Of a stretch of DNA of 64,000 bases, positions 34,468 through 42,632 are shown in pieces (the first letter of the stretch is position 1; every line of letters begins with the position of its first letter). A model generated the notes under the pieces. It did no database searches, was not told the DNA's origin, and saw only the letters and a list, made by a program, of their open reading frames with translations. Made by a program: the position numbers and the translations under genes. The DNA comes from CAWIJJ01 sp963836425 (GTDB taxonomy: Bacteria > Acidobacteriota > Terriglobia > Bryobacterales > Bryobacteraceae): contig CAWIJJ010000001.1 in NCBI GenBank assembly GCA_963836425.1, positions 248,001-312,000 on the forward strand, written 5' to 3'.

Positions 34468-35571
34468 TTACTGAGCGATGAACTGACCGGTCACAACCGT
34501 GTTCTGGTCGGTTTGCACCGACACCAGACCCGATTGCTTGTTGACCAGCAGGCCCCGGAAGAACACCGGGGGCGTGAACGCGCCCGTCGTGCCGCCGCCG
34601 GTCTGCGTACCGGACACAAACGTCAGGCGAAGGCTGCAATCCGTGCCCACGCTGTAGGTGCCGCTGGCATTGGCGGTGCGGTTGGTTCCATTCTGGAAGG
34701 TCCACTGCCGCATCGAGAAGGTGCCGTCGCCGCCCAGGGTGACGTAGCCGACCGCCGAATACGGAGCAACCACGGCCGTCGTCGTAGTGGTTCCGCCGGT
34801 TGTCCCGGTGCCAGTCCCGGTGCCCGTACCGGTCCCGGTGCCAGTCCCGGTGCCAGTCCCGTTACCGTTACCGTTTCCGTTTCCGTTTCCGTTGTCGTTA
34901 CCGTTACCCGAGTTGTTCGCCGCCGCCGTCTGGCCGCCAAAATAGCTGAAGCCGAAGCTTTGCGGGGCGTCGTTGGCGCTCAGGCAGGCATTGGTCGAGC
35001 GCACCAGCGTTCCCACCGCACCCTGACCGTTCGCATCCGTCTCCAGGAACAGCACGCGCGCGCCGCCATCGGTCAACACCGCGTTGAAGCTTTCGCCGGT
35101 ACGAAGACGCATGGTCGCGCTGCAGTCGCTGTTGACCGTATACGTTCCCACAGAGACGTTGCTGTTGCCGCTGGTGGACGATAGACCCACAATGTTGCCG
35201 TCCCCGTCGAAATAATAGCGCCCGATGCCGGCCACCTTGCCCGACAGGCTGCCCGCATTATTGCCGAATCCGCCGAAATTGGCGGCCGTCGAGCCGGTCG
35301 TCCCGCCGTTGTTGGTTCCATCCGTTGTTCCGCCGGTTGTGGTCCCACCCGTCGTGGTCCCGCCGGTCGTCCCGTTTCCATTGCCATTGTCCGACGCGTT
35401 GTTATTGATCGTCGTGACCAGGTTCAGAAAGTTCAGACTCGAAATCTGCGCGTTGTAAGTTCCCGTGAGGTACGCGTTGGTACAACCGGTAATTCCGTAA
35501 GAAACTCGAGGCATGGCCAGGCCGCATAGCATCAGGCCGCCCACAAACAAAGTGGCTTGCAATATTCTCAT
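34468..35571 (-). CDS. Secreted protein with two related beta-domains joined by Gly-Thr / Gly-Asn repeats
   Basis: A 367-residue protein of unknown function with a signal peptide (MRILQATLFVGGLMLCGLA). Two similar domains of about 90 residues (one around GRYYFDGDGNIVGL and GTYTVNSDCSATM, the other around GYVTLGGDGTFSM and GTYSVGTDCSLRL) share G-x-x-DG-x-GT...G-TY-V-x-DCS. Each is preceded by a low-complexity linker: a GTTTGGTT-type stretch, and an (GN)n then (GT)n stretch. The paired DCS cysteines with CTNAYLTGTY and STNACLS suggest disulfides outside the cell. Similar Gly-rich secreted proteins with a GxY...DCS core occur in Acidobacteria. GGAGAAGGA precedes the ATG at 35571. Ending: terminator at 34415-34452. 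Confidence 0.7.
   Translation of the reverse strand: MRILQATLFVGGLMLCGLAMPRVSYGITGCTNAYLTGTYNAQISSLNFLNLVTTINNNASDNGNGNGTTGGTTTGGTTTGGTTDGTNNGGTTGSTAANFGGFGNNAGSLSGKVAGIGRYYFDGDGNIVGLSSTSGNSNVSVGTYTVNSDCSATMRLRTGESFNAVLTDGGARVLFLETDANGQGAVGTLVRSTNACLSANDAPQSFGFSYFGGQTAAANNSGNGNDNGNGNGNGNGNGTGTGTGTGTGTGTGTGTGTTGGTTTTTAVVAPYSAVGYVTLGGDGTFSMRQWTFQNGTNRTANASGTYSVGTDCSLRLTFVSGTQTGGGTTGAFTPPVFFRGLLVNKQSGLVSVQTDQNTVVTGQFIAQ
34804..34908 (-). repeat. Hexanucleotide/dodecanucleotide tandem repeat coding for (GT)n and (GN)n
   Basis: On the plus strand the unit CCCGGTGCCAGT occurs at 34804, 34834 and 34846, with one-base variants between. It is followed by runs of ACCGTT and TCCGTT to 34908. On the coding strand these read as Gly-Asn and Gly-Thr pairs. 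All units are multiples of three, so copy-number change keeps the frame. A second, 15-base repeat lies at about 35320-35385. Confidence 0.8.
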
Positions 35572-35718
35572 TGGTTCCTTCTCCCTTGCACGAAAATGAA
35601 GGCGATGCAAACCGCTTTCGGCGGCCCGCGAAATCAAATATAAGAAGAAGGACTCGCCAACTGCGGTGCGCAGCCGCACCTCAGAATTTTCAACAGTCCG
35701 ATAGAAGACCTTGCAGCA

Positions 35719-36153
35719 CTAGGTGGCGGATCGTTTCAGACGGTCCACGGCGGAAGCCAGCTTTTCGCGGACCGATTGCAGCTCGTCTTCTCCGTGGTAT
35801 TTGTTACGCGGCCAGAAAAAACCGCGCAGACCGTCCTTGCGCCGCCGCGGAACGACGTGGATATGAAGGTGCGGAACGCTCTGGCTTACCCGGTTGTTGA
35901 TCGCCACGAACGATCCCTCCGCCGCGAGCCCTTCCTCCACCGCGATCGAGAGCAGCCGGGCGTTTTCGAACAGCCCCGGGAGTAGCGTCGCCGGCAGCTC
36001 CGCCAGAGTTTCCACGTGGATTTTCGGGATCAACAGCACGTGTCCGGGAAATAGCGGCCGGTGATCGAGAAATCCGAGGCACCCGGCATCCTCGACCACC
36101 ACCGAAGCCGGAACCTCGCCGCTCACGATGGCACAGAAGGCGCAACCCGTCAT
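35719..36153 (-). CDS. HIT-family nucleotide-binding hydrolase
   Basis: A 144-residue HIT protein with the N-terminal zinc pair C4-A-F-C7 (CAFCAIVSGEVPASVV) and the histidine triad H95-L-H97-I-H99 followed by VV in SVPHLHIHVVPR. It also shows the family pattern FLDHRPLFPGHVLLIPK. Family members hydrolyse dinucleoside polyphosphates or AMP-linked compounds. The ATG at 36153 gives MTGCAFCAI. It is divergent from tatA and has 146 bases between it and the Gly-rich gene start, with no feature recognised there. Confidence 0.92.
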   Translation of the reverse strand: MTGCAFCAIVSGEVPASVVVEDAGCLGFLDHRPLFPGHVLLIPKIHVETLAELPATLLPGLFENARLLSIAVEEGLAAEGSFVAINNRVSQSVPHLHIHVVPRRRKDGLRGFFWPRNKYHGEDELQSVREKLASAVDRLKRSAT

Positions 36154-36276
36154 CTCCTTATAATGCGACAGCCCCGTGCCGGCCGCCCCGCCTCGCCGCT
36201 CCGCTCCCCGCCAAGGGTGACGCGGAATACGCGTGTTATCATGAGTCAGAACACTTCCAAGGGAGGAAAAACGTAG

Positions 36277-36777
36277 ATGGGTCCGCTGGGCTGGCAGGAG
36301 ACGGTAGTGATATTTCTCCTTGCGCTGCTCCTTTTCGGCCCTAAGAAGCTGCCGGAACTGGGGCGGACAATCGGGAAGGCAATCACCGAATTCCGCCGCG
36401 CGTCAACCGAGCTCAAGGCGACGTTCGACCGCGAGATCAAAACCCTGGAGCAGGAAACCGAATCGATCAGGCAGGCGACTGCCGAGTATCAGTACGACAC
36501 CTACAACTATGACTACTCCTCATACGAAACCGGATACGAGGGGTCCTATGGTTCAGAAACTGGTTCAGAAACAACCGATTCCACTGCTTCCAACCCATCC
36601 AATTTAAGCGCATCCGCAACTGAGGGCGCTGAATCTCCAACAGTCGTCGCGCCGGAGGGCACAGTTCCCTACGGCACGGATACGGCCGAATTCAACGGCG
36701 CTCCCGAGCAACACACGGGTCAGCCCGCATCAGCCGATTCGCAGCAACACGCATCGACGACTGAAAAAAACGCTTAA
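36277..36777 (+). CDS. tatA: Twin-arginine translocase subunit TatA/TatB
   Basis: A 166-residue protein with the classic TatA/B N-terminus: a short membrane helix (TVVIFLLALLLF), the FG hinge at FGPKKLPELGRTIGKAI, then an amphipathic helix to about residue 75. The C-terminal 90 residues are Tyr/Glu/Ser/Thr-rich and disordered (YDTYNYDYSSYETGYEG). The pore-forming subunit works with the TatC receptor encoded 3 bases downstream. The length lies between TatA (about 90) and TatB (about 170), and no second TatA-like gene is seen here. GGGAGG precedes the ATG. Confidence 0.92.
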   Translation: MGPLGWQETVVIFLLALLLFGPKKLPELGRTIGKAITEFRRASTELKATFDREIKTLEQETESIRQATAEYQYDTYNYDYSSYETGYEGSYGSETGSETTDSTASNPSNLSASATEGAESPTVVAPEGTVPYGTDTAEFNGAPEQHTGQPASADSQQHASTTEKNA

Positions 36778-36780
36778 AGC

Positions 36781-37815
36781 ATGAGCTCATCGGAAGAATT
36801 GCAGGGAGGCGGGGCTGCCTCTGTGTCCGGCCCGCCTGCGAACGAATCCACGCTCGAAAAGGTGAGACGCAAGCTGGGGGGGGCGGGCATGCCGCCCCCT
36901 CCTCCCCCGTCGGACGGCGACGAAAGCGACGACGACGACGACGGCATGCTGCGGATGTCCTTCATGGGGCACCTGGAAGAGCTGCGCTCCCGCATCATCA
37001 AAATGATCATCGGGATCGTTGTCGCGGCTGCCCTGAGCCTCACCTTCAGCAACCAGCTCTGGCAGTTCGTCAGTCAGCCCGCGGTTCAGGCGCTGACCAG
37101 CCTCGGGCTCAAAGACCCTCACCTGACCATGATCACGCCCATGGAAGCCTTCAACGTGATCTGGTTCAAACTGCCGCTGCTGTGCGCGATTTTCATCGCC
37201 TCGCCCTGGATTCTCTATCAGGTCTGGGCCTTCATCGCGCCCGGGCTGTACCGCCGCGAGCGCCGCTGGGCGGCTCCCTTTATCCTCTGCTCCGCCGGCC
37301 TGTTCATCCTGGGGGGAGTATTTGCGTACTTCGTAGTTTTCCGTTTCGGCCTAACCTTTCTTCTGAGTATTGGCCAAGGAAATTACGTGATCCCAATGGT
37401 CACAATTTCCAATTATTTCGAATTATTCGTTAACGTAGTACTGGGCGTAGGATTGGTTTTCGAACTCCCGGTAATTATCTTCTTTCTGACGTTGATTCGA
37501 ATTCTCAATCCGTGGTTCCTCGTGCGCCACAGCCGGTATGCGATTTTGGCGATTTTTGTGCTCGCCGCCATCATTACACCCACGCCCGATGTGTTCAACC
37601 TCATGTTGTTCGCCACGCCCATGTGCGTGCTGTTCTACTTCGGCGTGTTCGCATCTTACCTGCTCGTACTGCACCGCGAGAATCGCCGGTTCCCCTGGAA
37701 AACCGCTGGGATAATCGTAATCGCCGTACTACTTCTGCTATCGGCGGTAATATACCTTGCCATTACCAAATACGGCTACAAAGTGGTACCGGCATGGCCT
37801 TTTTTGGTGCATTAA
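36781..37815 (+). CDS. tatC: Sec-independent translocase subunit TatC, with acidic/poly-Pro N-terminal extension
   Basis: A 344-residue TatC with six membrane helices. The hallmark SFMGHLEELRSRI is at 60-72, then PMEAFNVIWFKLP, ASPWILYQVWAFIAPGLYRR, GVFAYFVVFRFGLTFLL and FELPVIIFFLTLIRI. It recognises twin-arginine signal peptides and recruits TatA. The first 58 residues are an extension not found in E. coli TatC (258 residues): an Ala/Gly/Pro stretch with six prolines in a row, then a run of aspartates. The region has TatC-like base composition and a natural start 3 bases after tatA, so it is probably part of the protein. Several RR-leader proteins elsewhere in the window are likely cargo. 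Confidence 0.94.
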   Translation: MSSSEELQGGGAASVSGPPANESTLEKVRRKLGGAGMPPPPPPSDGDESDDDDDGMLRMSFMGHLEELRSRIIKMIIGIVVAAALSLTFSNQLWQFVSQPAVQALTSLGLKDPHLTMITPMEAFNVIWFKLPLLCAIFIASPWILYQVWAFIAPGLYRRERRWAAPFILCSAGLFILGGVFAYFVVFRFGLTFLLSIGQGNYVIPMVTISNYFELFVNVVLGVGLVFELPVIIFFLTLIRILNPWFLVRHSRYAILAIFVLAAIITPTPDVFNLMLFATPMCVLFYFGVFASYLLVLHRENRRFPWKTAGIIVIAVLLLLSAVIYLAITKYGYKVVPAWPFLVH

Positions 37816-37900
37816 AAGGCCCGAATTCGTAGAATCAAATCGCGCTTCCGGTGTACCATCAGGTGACTGTGCGGCCATTGTTTCGCGCACCGGAATCACG

Positions 37901-38122
37901 ATGGACCTGTATAAAGCAATTCAGGACTTATACGCCGAAAAGGAGAAGTTGGAGCGCGTCATCGCTTCTCTGGAGGAACTGCAACGGACCGCGAATCCCG
38001 CACCATCCTCCGCCACGAGCGGAAAGCGTCGGGGCCGCAAATCCATGAACGCTAAAGAGCGGCAGGAAGTCTCCGCGCGAATGAAGAAGTATTGGGAAAG
38101 CCGCCGCAAGGTAACCGATTAG
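37901..38122 (+). CDS. Small coiled-coil protein with basic GRKSMNAKERQ-type tail
   Basis: A 73-residue protein. The N-terminal half is a predicted coiled coil (DLYKAIQDLYAEKEKLERVI). After a Pro/Ser/Ala linker comes a very basic tail, KRRGRKSMNAKERQEVSARM then KKYWESRRK. Short Acidobacterial proteins with a GRKSM-x-ARx-x(I/V)SxxMKKYW tail are common and often annotated hypothetical or H-NS-like; nucleic-acid binding is plausible because of the charge and the GR-K AT-hook-like core. The ATG at 37901 is preferred to an upstream ATG whose added residues overlap tatC in another frame. No Shine-Dalgarno is obvious. Function unknown. Confidence 0.6.
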   Translation: MDLYKAIQDLYAEKEKLERVIASLEELQRTANPAPSSATSGKRRGRKSMNAKERQEVSARMKKYWESRRKVTD

Positions 38123-38197
38123 GAATCCTCGCAGCCACCCAAAAACCTGTCCCCCATGCCTTGAGAGTGCGCGACATAAAAATGGGAATTCCATCTG

Positions 38198-38217
38198 CGT
38201 TGATCGGCGTTGATCGG
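38198..38217. repeat. Two tandem copies of a 10-base unit upstream of the tRNA gene
   Basis: GCGTTGATCG is repeated head-to-tail, about 100 bases before the tRNA promoter. It may be chance or an activator site; nothing else in the 227-base gap (38123-38349) is recognised except the promoter below. Confidence 0.4.
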
Positions 38218-38317
38218 CGGCCAACCATTTTCGCAACTGACAGCATTGTCTGAAGTACCAGGTATGATGTCGCGCCACCCATGCCCTGGACGGACGGTGA
38301 GGCGCCACCCTTCATTT

Positions 38318-38326
38318 TGCTATACT
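38318..38326 (+). promoter_or_regulatory. Extended -10 promoter of tRNA-Ala
   Basis: TGCTATACT (TG-n-TATACT) is a good extended -10 element, 24 bases before the tRNA. No convincing -35 box is seen at 17 bases upstream. The predicted start is near 38333. Confidence 0.55.
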
Positions 38327-38349
38327 CACAGTATCTTTAGAATTTGGAC

Positions 38350-38425
38350 GGGCGAGTAGCTCAGCTGGGAGAGCACGGCGTTCGCAACGCCGGGGTCGTG
38401 GGTTCGAATCCCATCTCGTCCACCA
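38350..38425 (+). tRNA. tRNA-Ala (anticodon CGC)
   Basis: The 76 bases fold as a full cloverleaf: acceptor GGGCGAG paired with CTCGTCC, D-stem GCTC/GAGC, anticodon stem CGGCG/CGCCG with loop TTCGCAA, and T-arm with TTCGAAT. The anticodon CGC reads the Ala codon GCG. The third acceptor pair is G3-U70, the alanyl-tRNA synthetase identity element, which confirms alanine. The CCA end is encoded at 38423-38425. Confidence 0.97.
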
Positions 38426-38459
38426 TCCATCCCTATTCAACCGATCAAGATCACAACCC

Positions 38460-39705
38460 CTATTCGGGCCGCAATTCGAACCGGTGGGGCTTCGGTTGCG
38501 CCGCCGCCCGTTGCTGCGCGATCAGGTCGCCTTCGAGTTCGTCCATCGCCGCCAGCGCCTGCGCCAGGTGCGGCGTCACGTCCTTTTCAAGGGGCACCTG
38601 CACCTGCCGCCAGCGTGCAGTGTGCACGTTGTTATGGCGTAGCGTCAGGGCGTGAACCTCGGCCGCCTGCCGGACCATCGGAGTCGCCAGTTCCGCCAGG
38701 TTGATCCCGGCGGCAAACTGCGATGGGGTGAACGAGCCCACGGTTTCGCCGTCGATCCGCAGCGCGTAGTTCCGCCCCGGCGCCAGTCCCGTCACCTTGA
38801 GCGGCTGCTGATTGAGCGTCGCCACCACGTCCGAGGAGCGGACCGCAAGCGCCATCACCGGGTCGCGCAAATCGATCGGCATCGGGAGGGCCGCATCCGT
38901 CTGGACCCAGGTGATCTCGCGTCCGGTGCGCAGTTCCGAGACGTGTGTGTTGGTCTGGCGAACCGGCTCGCGCCGCGCCGCATCGAGTTCCACCGCGCTG
39001 ACAAGAGATGGCGCGTTCCACGCCTTCAGCAGACTCGCCGCCATGATCAGATGGCCGCCCGCCGCCGGATGCACGCGGTCCGGGAGCATGCGTGCGGCGA
39101 CCGTGGCATCGGCGGCCTTGGCCTTCGCCAGCGCCGCTATCGAGCGGGGTGTTCAGGTCCGCCACCGTCAGTTTCTCCGACCCGGCCAGTTCCTTCAGAA
39201 AATCGGAATACCGCAGCAGCACCTTGTTGTAACCGCCTTCGAACGTGGGCTCGCGCGTGACATCGTCGTACGGCGAAGGCAGAATCGCGGTAATCCGGAT
39301 ATCCGGGAACTGCCGCTTCATCGTGCTCACGATGTGCCGGAAGCCGCTCGCGAACTCGTCGAAAATCGCCTGGTCGAAAGCGCGGTAGCGCCCGTCGTTC
39401 ATGCCCAGCATGATCGTCATCACCGTGGGGTTGTAGGGCAACACGTCGCGCCAAAGCCGCACGTCGATGGGCCCGCCGCCGCCGCCCGTCACACGGTCGC
39501 CGCCCCAGCCCGAATGCACGAACGTGACGTCCAGCTTCGGGAACCGCGTTACCACGTACGTCTCGGCGAAAGTGGTGTAGAGGCGTTGATCGGTGATGCT
39601 GTCGCCGTAGAACACGACGCGGTCGCCGTCGTGGAGCGCAAACGGTTCCTGGGCAACTGCCGCAAAACTGACAAGGGAGAGTAGCGCCGGGGTCAATAGC
39701 CGCAT
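38460..39705 (-). CDS. Secreted SGNH/GDSL hydrolase, interrupted by a +1 frameshift
   Basis: The ATG at 39705 begins a signal peptide (MRLLTPALLSLVSFAAVAQE). The SGNH block I serine (S36 in FYGDSITDQ) and block III-like region (MLGMNDGRYR) follow in this frame as far as ADLNTPL. The C-terminal half, with the catalytic Asp/His motif (MLPDRVHPAAGGH), lies in another frame to the stop at 38460. Removing one base at 39137-39146 joins PL to IAALAKAKAADATVAARML, giving about 414 residues. Such enzymes are often secreted carbohydrate esterases; the long C-terminal region (about 180 residues after the His) is common in Acidobacteria. TATACT lies 6 bases before the ATG, which would give a leaderless transcript. 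Confidence 0.82.
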
Positions 39706-39768
39706 GCGTCGAGTATATATCGGTTGCGCGTTTTTCCGCGTCCTGTCGCTGCGATACCATGAGGTGCG

Positions 39769-41178
39769 ATGAAATTGACCTTTTGGGGCGCCGCGGGACA
39801 GGTAACCGGTTCGATGCACCTGGTGGAATCCGGGGGCGCGCGCATTCTCCTCGATTGCGGAATGAATCAGGGCCGGCGCAAGGAAACCGACCGCAAAAAC
39901 CGCAATCTCCCTTTCGACGCGTCCAAAATCGACGCGGTTGTGCTCTCGCACGCGCACATCGATCACAGCGGCAATCTGCCCAGCTTGGTTAAAAACGGCT
40001 TCCGCGGGCCGATCTTCACTACGCCGGCCACCGCAGACCTCTGCGAGTGGATGCTGCGGGACACCGCGCACATCCAGGAAAAGGACGCCGAGTTTCTGAA
40101 CAAGCGCCTGGAACGGCGCAAATCGATGGGGCTCGAGAACGGCCTTGTGGAGCCCCTCTACACGATGGAGGATGCGGAACGGACCCTTCCCCTGTTTCAT
40201 CGCGTGGACTACCACCGCTGCGAGAGGTTGACCGACGACCTCAGCTACACGGCCTACGACGCCGGGCATATTCTCGGCTCCTCATCGGTAGTGCTCGAGG
40301 AAAAATCGAGCGGCGTGCGGCTGGCTTTCTCGGGCGATGTCGGCCGCCCCAGGTTGCCGATCATTCGCGATCCGGAGACGCTCAGCGGGGCCGACTACCT
40401 GATCATGGAGAGCACCTACGGAGGCAGGCTCCACAAAGACGTCGGCCATGTGATCAATAAGCTGGAGAGCGTGGTCAACCGGACAGCCGCGCGCGGCGGA
40501 CGCATCATCGTCCCGGCGTTTGCCGTCGGCCGGACCCAGCAGCTGGTTCTGCTGCTGCACCAGCTTGCCAATGAAAAGCGCATCCCCAATATCCCCATCT
40601 TTGTGGATAGCCCGCTGGCGGTGAACGTGACGGACGTGCATCGCAACCACCCCGAATGCTTCGACCAGGAAACCCGCGAATATCTTCAGAATGGAGGCGA
40701 CCCCTTCGGTTTCCGGCGGCTCCAGTACATCCGGGAGGCCGCCGAATCGAAGAAACTGAACGACCTGCACGGTCCCTTCGTGGTCATCTCGGCCTCGGGA
40801 ATGGCCGAGCAGGGGCGCATCCTCCACCACTTGAGAAACAATATCGAAGACCCCCGCAACACCGTCCTGATCACGGGTTTTCAGGCGCAGGACACGCTCG
40901 GCCGAAAACTGGTGGAAAAATGGCGGGAAGTCCAGATTTTTGGCGAACCGATGCGCGTGCGGGCCGAGATTTCCAGCCTGGACGAACTCAGCGCCCACGC
41001 CGACCAGGGCGAACTGATCGACTGGGTCAAACCGCTGGCCGGCTCTCTGCGCCAGGTCTTCCTGGTGCACGGCGAGCCGCAGCAATCCGAGACCCTCGGC
41101 AAGCTGCTCAAGACCACCTACGGCTTAGAGGCTGCCGCCGTCACCCCGGGAAGCACCTTCGAGCTAAGTTCCCGGTAA
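39769..41178 (+). CDS. MBL-fold / beta-CASP RNase-type hydrolase
   Basis: A 469-residue metallo-beta-lactamase-fold hydrolase. The zinc motif H61-A-H63-I-D65-H66 is in VLSHAHIDHSGNL; the third-motif His is in YDAGHILGSSSV and the next Asp in FSGDVGRPRLPI. The beta-CASP domain and RMMBL C-terminus follow: ESTYGGRLH, PAFAVGRTQQLVLLL, VISASGMAEQGRILHHL, LSAHADQGELIDWV. This is the CPSF73-like/RNase J-related group, with RNA-processing or exonuclease activity; the exact substrate is unknown. GAGG lies before the ATG. It is divergent from the SGNH gene, with 63 bases between. Confidence 0.9.
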   Translation: MKLTFWGAAGQVTGSMHLVESGGARILLDCGMNQGRRKETDRKNRNLPFDASKIDAVVLSHAHIDHSGNLPSLVKNGFRGPIFTTPATADLCEWMLRDTAHIQEKDAEFLNKRLERRKSMGLENGLVEPLYTMEDAERTLPLFHRVDYHRCERLTDDLSYTAYDAGHILGSSSVVLEEKSSGVRLAFSGDVGRPRLPIIRDPETLSGADYLIMESTYGGRLHKDVGHVINKLESVVNRTAARGGRIIVPAFAVGRTQQLVLLLHQLANEKRIPNIPIFVDSPLAVNVTDVHRNHPECFDQETREYLQNGGDPFGFRRLQYIREAAESKKLNDLHGPFVVISASGMAEQGRILHHLRNNIEDPRNTVLITGFQAQDTLGRKLVEKWREVQIFGEPMRVRAEISSLDELSAHADQGELIDWVKPLAGSLRQVFLVHGEPQQSETLGKLLKTTYGLEAAAVTPGSTFELSSR

Positions 41179-41235
41179 CGAAAAGCGGGTCCTGGGCCAT
41201 CTATACTGGATAGAAGTTCAAAGGAGTACCTTTAC

Positions 41236-42126
41236 GTGAGTTCACCGACGTTTCAACCCGACCCCCCCCAACAGTCGCGGTCGGGTCTTTTGACAGCCCT
41301 GGTTGCAGGCGCCCTGATCGCGCTGATTGCAGCCAACATTTATCTGTACGTTCAGATCGACCATGTTCGGACTGATATCGCCAAGGTTCGGGAGTCGATG
41401 ATGACGGAAGTCAGCAATCTCCGCGATGCCTCTTCCGTTAATACCGCGGCCCAAATGCGGCATATCGAGACCTTGAAAGAGGAACTCGAGTCGGCGCGGT
41501 CCGCGGCCCGTACCGTGGCCAGCCAGGGTAAGGCGGAAGCGCAGGCTTACGCCGAAAAGCTTGCCCGGCAGCTCGAGGCCGAGCAGGCCAAAGTGGCCCA
41601 GCAGATGGGCTCTGAAATCAGCAATGTGCGGCAGCAGGCCAGCGCCGCCACCGCCAAGGTGGAAGAGAAGGTGGCGAACGTTTCCACCGATGTGGGATCG
41701 GTGAAAACGCAGGTGACCGCTACCCAGGAAGAGCTGAACAAGACCATCGCCGACCTCAAGTCGGCGCGCGGAGACCTGGGAATCCAGAGCGGTCTCATCG
41801 CCACCAATTCCACCGAACTGGCCGCCCTGAAACTGCGCGGGGAGCGGAACTACATCGATATCAAATTGGGCAAAACCAAGCAGCCGCAGCGCTTCGGCGA
41901 TATCACCCTGCTGCTGAAGAACGCCGATACCAAGCGTAACCGCTACACCGTCCAGGTCATGGCCGACGACAAAATGACCGAAAAGAAAGATAAGACCATC
42001 AACGAGCCGGTCCAGTTCTACACCGGCAGAGGCGGGCGCATCCCGTACGAGATGGTCATCAACACCGTGCAGAAGAACCTGATCGTCGGCTACCTCTCGA
42101 CTCCCAAGGAATCCGCCTCCCGCTGA
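41236..42126 (+). CDS. Membrane-anchored coiled-coil protein
   Basis: A 296-residue protein of unknown function. One membrane helix at about 18-39 (LLTALVAGALIALIAANIYL) is followed by a long Ala/Glu/Lys/Gln-rich coiled coil to about residue 190 (e.g. EELESARSAARTVASQGKAE). A beta-rich C-terminal domain of about 100 residues follows (RNYIDIKLGKTKQPQRFGDI, VQFYTGRGGRIPYEMVINTV). The N-terminus should be cytoplasmic and the rest periplasmic. GTG start with AAGGAG upstream. It may be a structural or scaffold protein; no family was recognised. Confidence 0.75.
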   Translation: MSSPTFQPDPPQQSRSGLLTALVAGALIALIAANIYLYVQIDHVRTDIAKVRESMMTEVSNLRDASSVNTAAQMRHIETLKEELESARSAARTVASQGKAEAQAYAEKLARQLEAEQAKVAQQMGSEISNVRQQASAATAKVEEKVANVSTDVGSVKTQVTATQEELNKTIADLKSARGDLGIQSGLIATNSTELAALKLRGERNYIDIKLGKTKQPQRFGDITLLLKNADTKRNRYTVQVMADDKMTEKKDKTINEPVQFYTGRGGRIPYEMVINTVQKNLIVGYLSTPKESASR

Positions 42127-42136
42127 CCGTAACCGC

Positions 42137-42174
42137 CATCCGGTTGCCTGCCGCCAAAGGCCGGTAACCGGATG
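42137..42174. terminator. Possible bidirectional hairpin between convergent genes
   Basis: CATCCGGTT (42137-42145) pairs with AACCGGATG (42166-42174); the stem extends three more bases with one mismatch. It sits in the 52-base gap between the coiled-coil gene and the receiver gene. No U-run follows, so it is only a moderate candidate. Confidence 0.45.
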
Positions 42175-42178
42175 CCCT

Positions 42179-42562
42179 TCACACCGTGTTGCCGCTGTGA
42201 CGTTTGAAGATCACCGGCATATTCTGGGAGAACGCCGACCGCGCCAGGACCATGTCGCAGCCCGCTTCCTGCGCCTGCTGTTTTAACTCGCCCTGAACGT
42301 GCGACAGATATCCGATCAGGCTGATGCCGCGGGTCTCCGCGCTTCCTTTCAAGGTTGTGATCAGCGCCAGCGGATCCACCGCCTCGAAATTCAGATCGAA
42401 GATAATCAGCGCCGGCTTCTCCTTGGCCTTACTCAGTACCTCGGTCGATTCCTTGATGAACTCGAGCGCCATTCCCGAGCGCCTGGCCGCCTCGGTCAGC
42501 TTCACCGAGAAAAACAGATCGCTAACCACAGCGAAAACTCTCCTGGATTCCTGCTTCGGCAT
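42179..42562 (-). CDS. Degenerate response-regulator receiver protein
   Basis: A 127-residue single-domain protein that follows the receiver fold: VFAVVSDLFFSVKL, the phospho-acceptor-like D56 in LIIFDLNFEAVDPL, GISLIGYLSHV and an AGCDMVLARSAF ending. Only one acidic residue (D15) is present where active receivers have two, and the conserved Lys after strand 5 is replaced by Arg in LARSAF. It may be a pseudo-receiver that works without phosphorylation. It is divergent from the aminopeptidase gene, with 70 bases between them. No partner kinase gene is next to it. Confidence 0.7.
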   Translation of the reverse strand: MPKQESRRVFAVVSDLFFSVKLTEAARRSGMALEFIKESTEVLSKAKEKPALIIFDLNFEAVDPLALITTLKGSAETRGISLIGYLSHVQGELKQQAQEAGCDMVLARSAFSQNMPVIFKRHSGNTV

Positions 42563-42632
42563 AGAGATGTGCTATTTGTTTTCAGTTACCCTGTTTTGAA
42601 TTACTCGTGGGAGGGGACGACTGAATTCTATC

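Noticed and set aside
34797..34908. CRISPR-like or origin-like repeat array
   Set aside because: The units are 6-12 bases, contiguous without spacers, and encode Gly-Asn and Gly-Thr pairs in a secreted protein.
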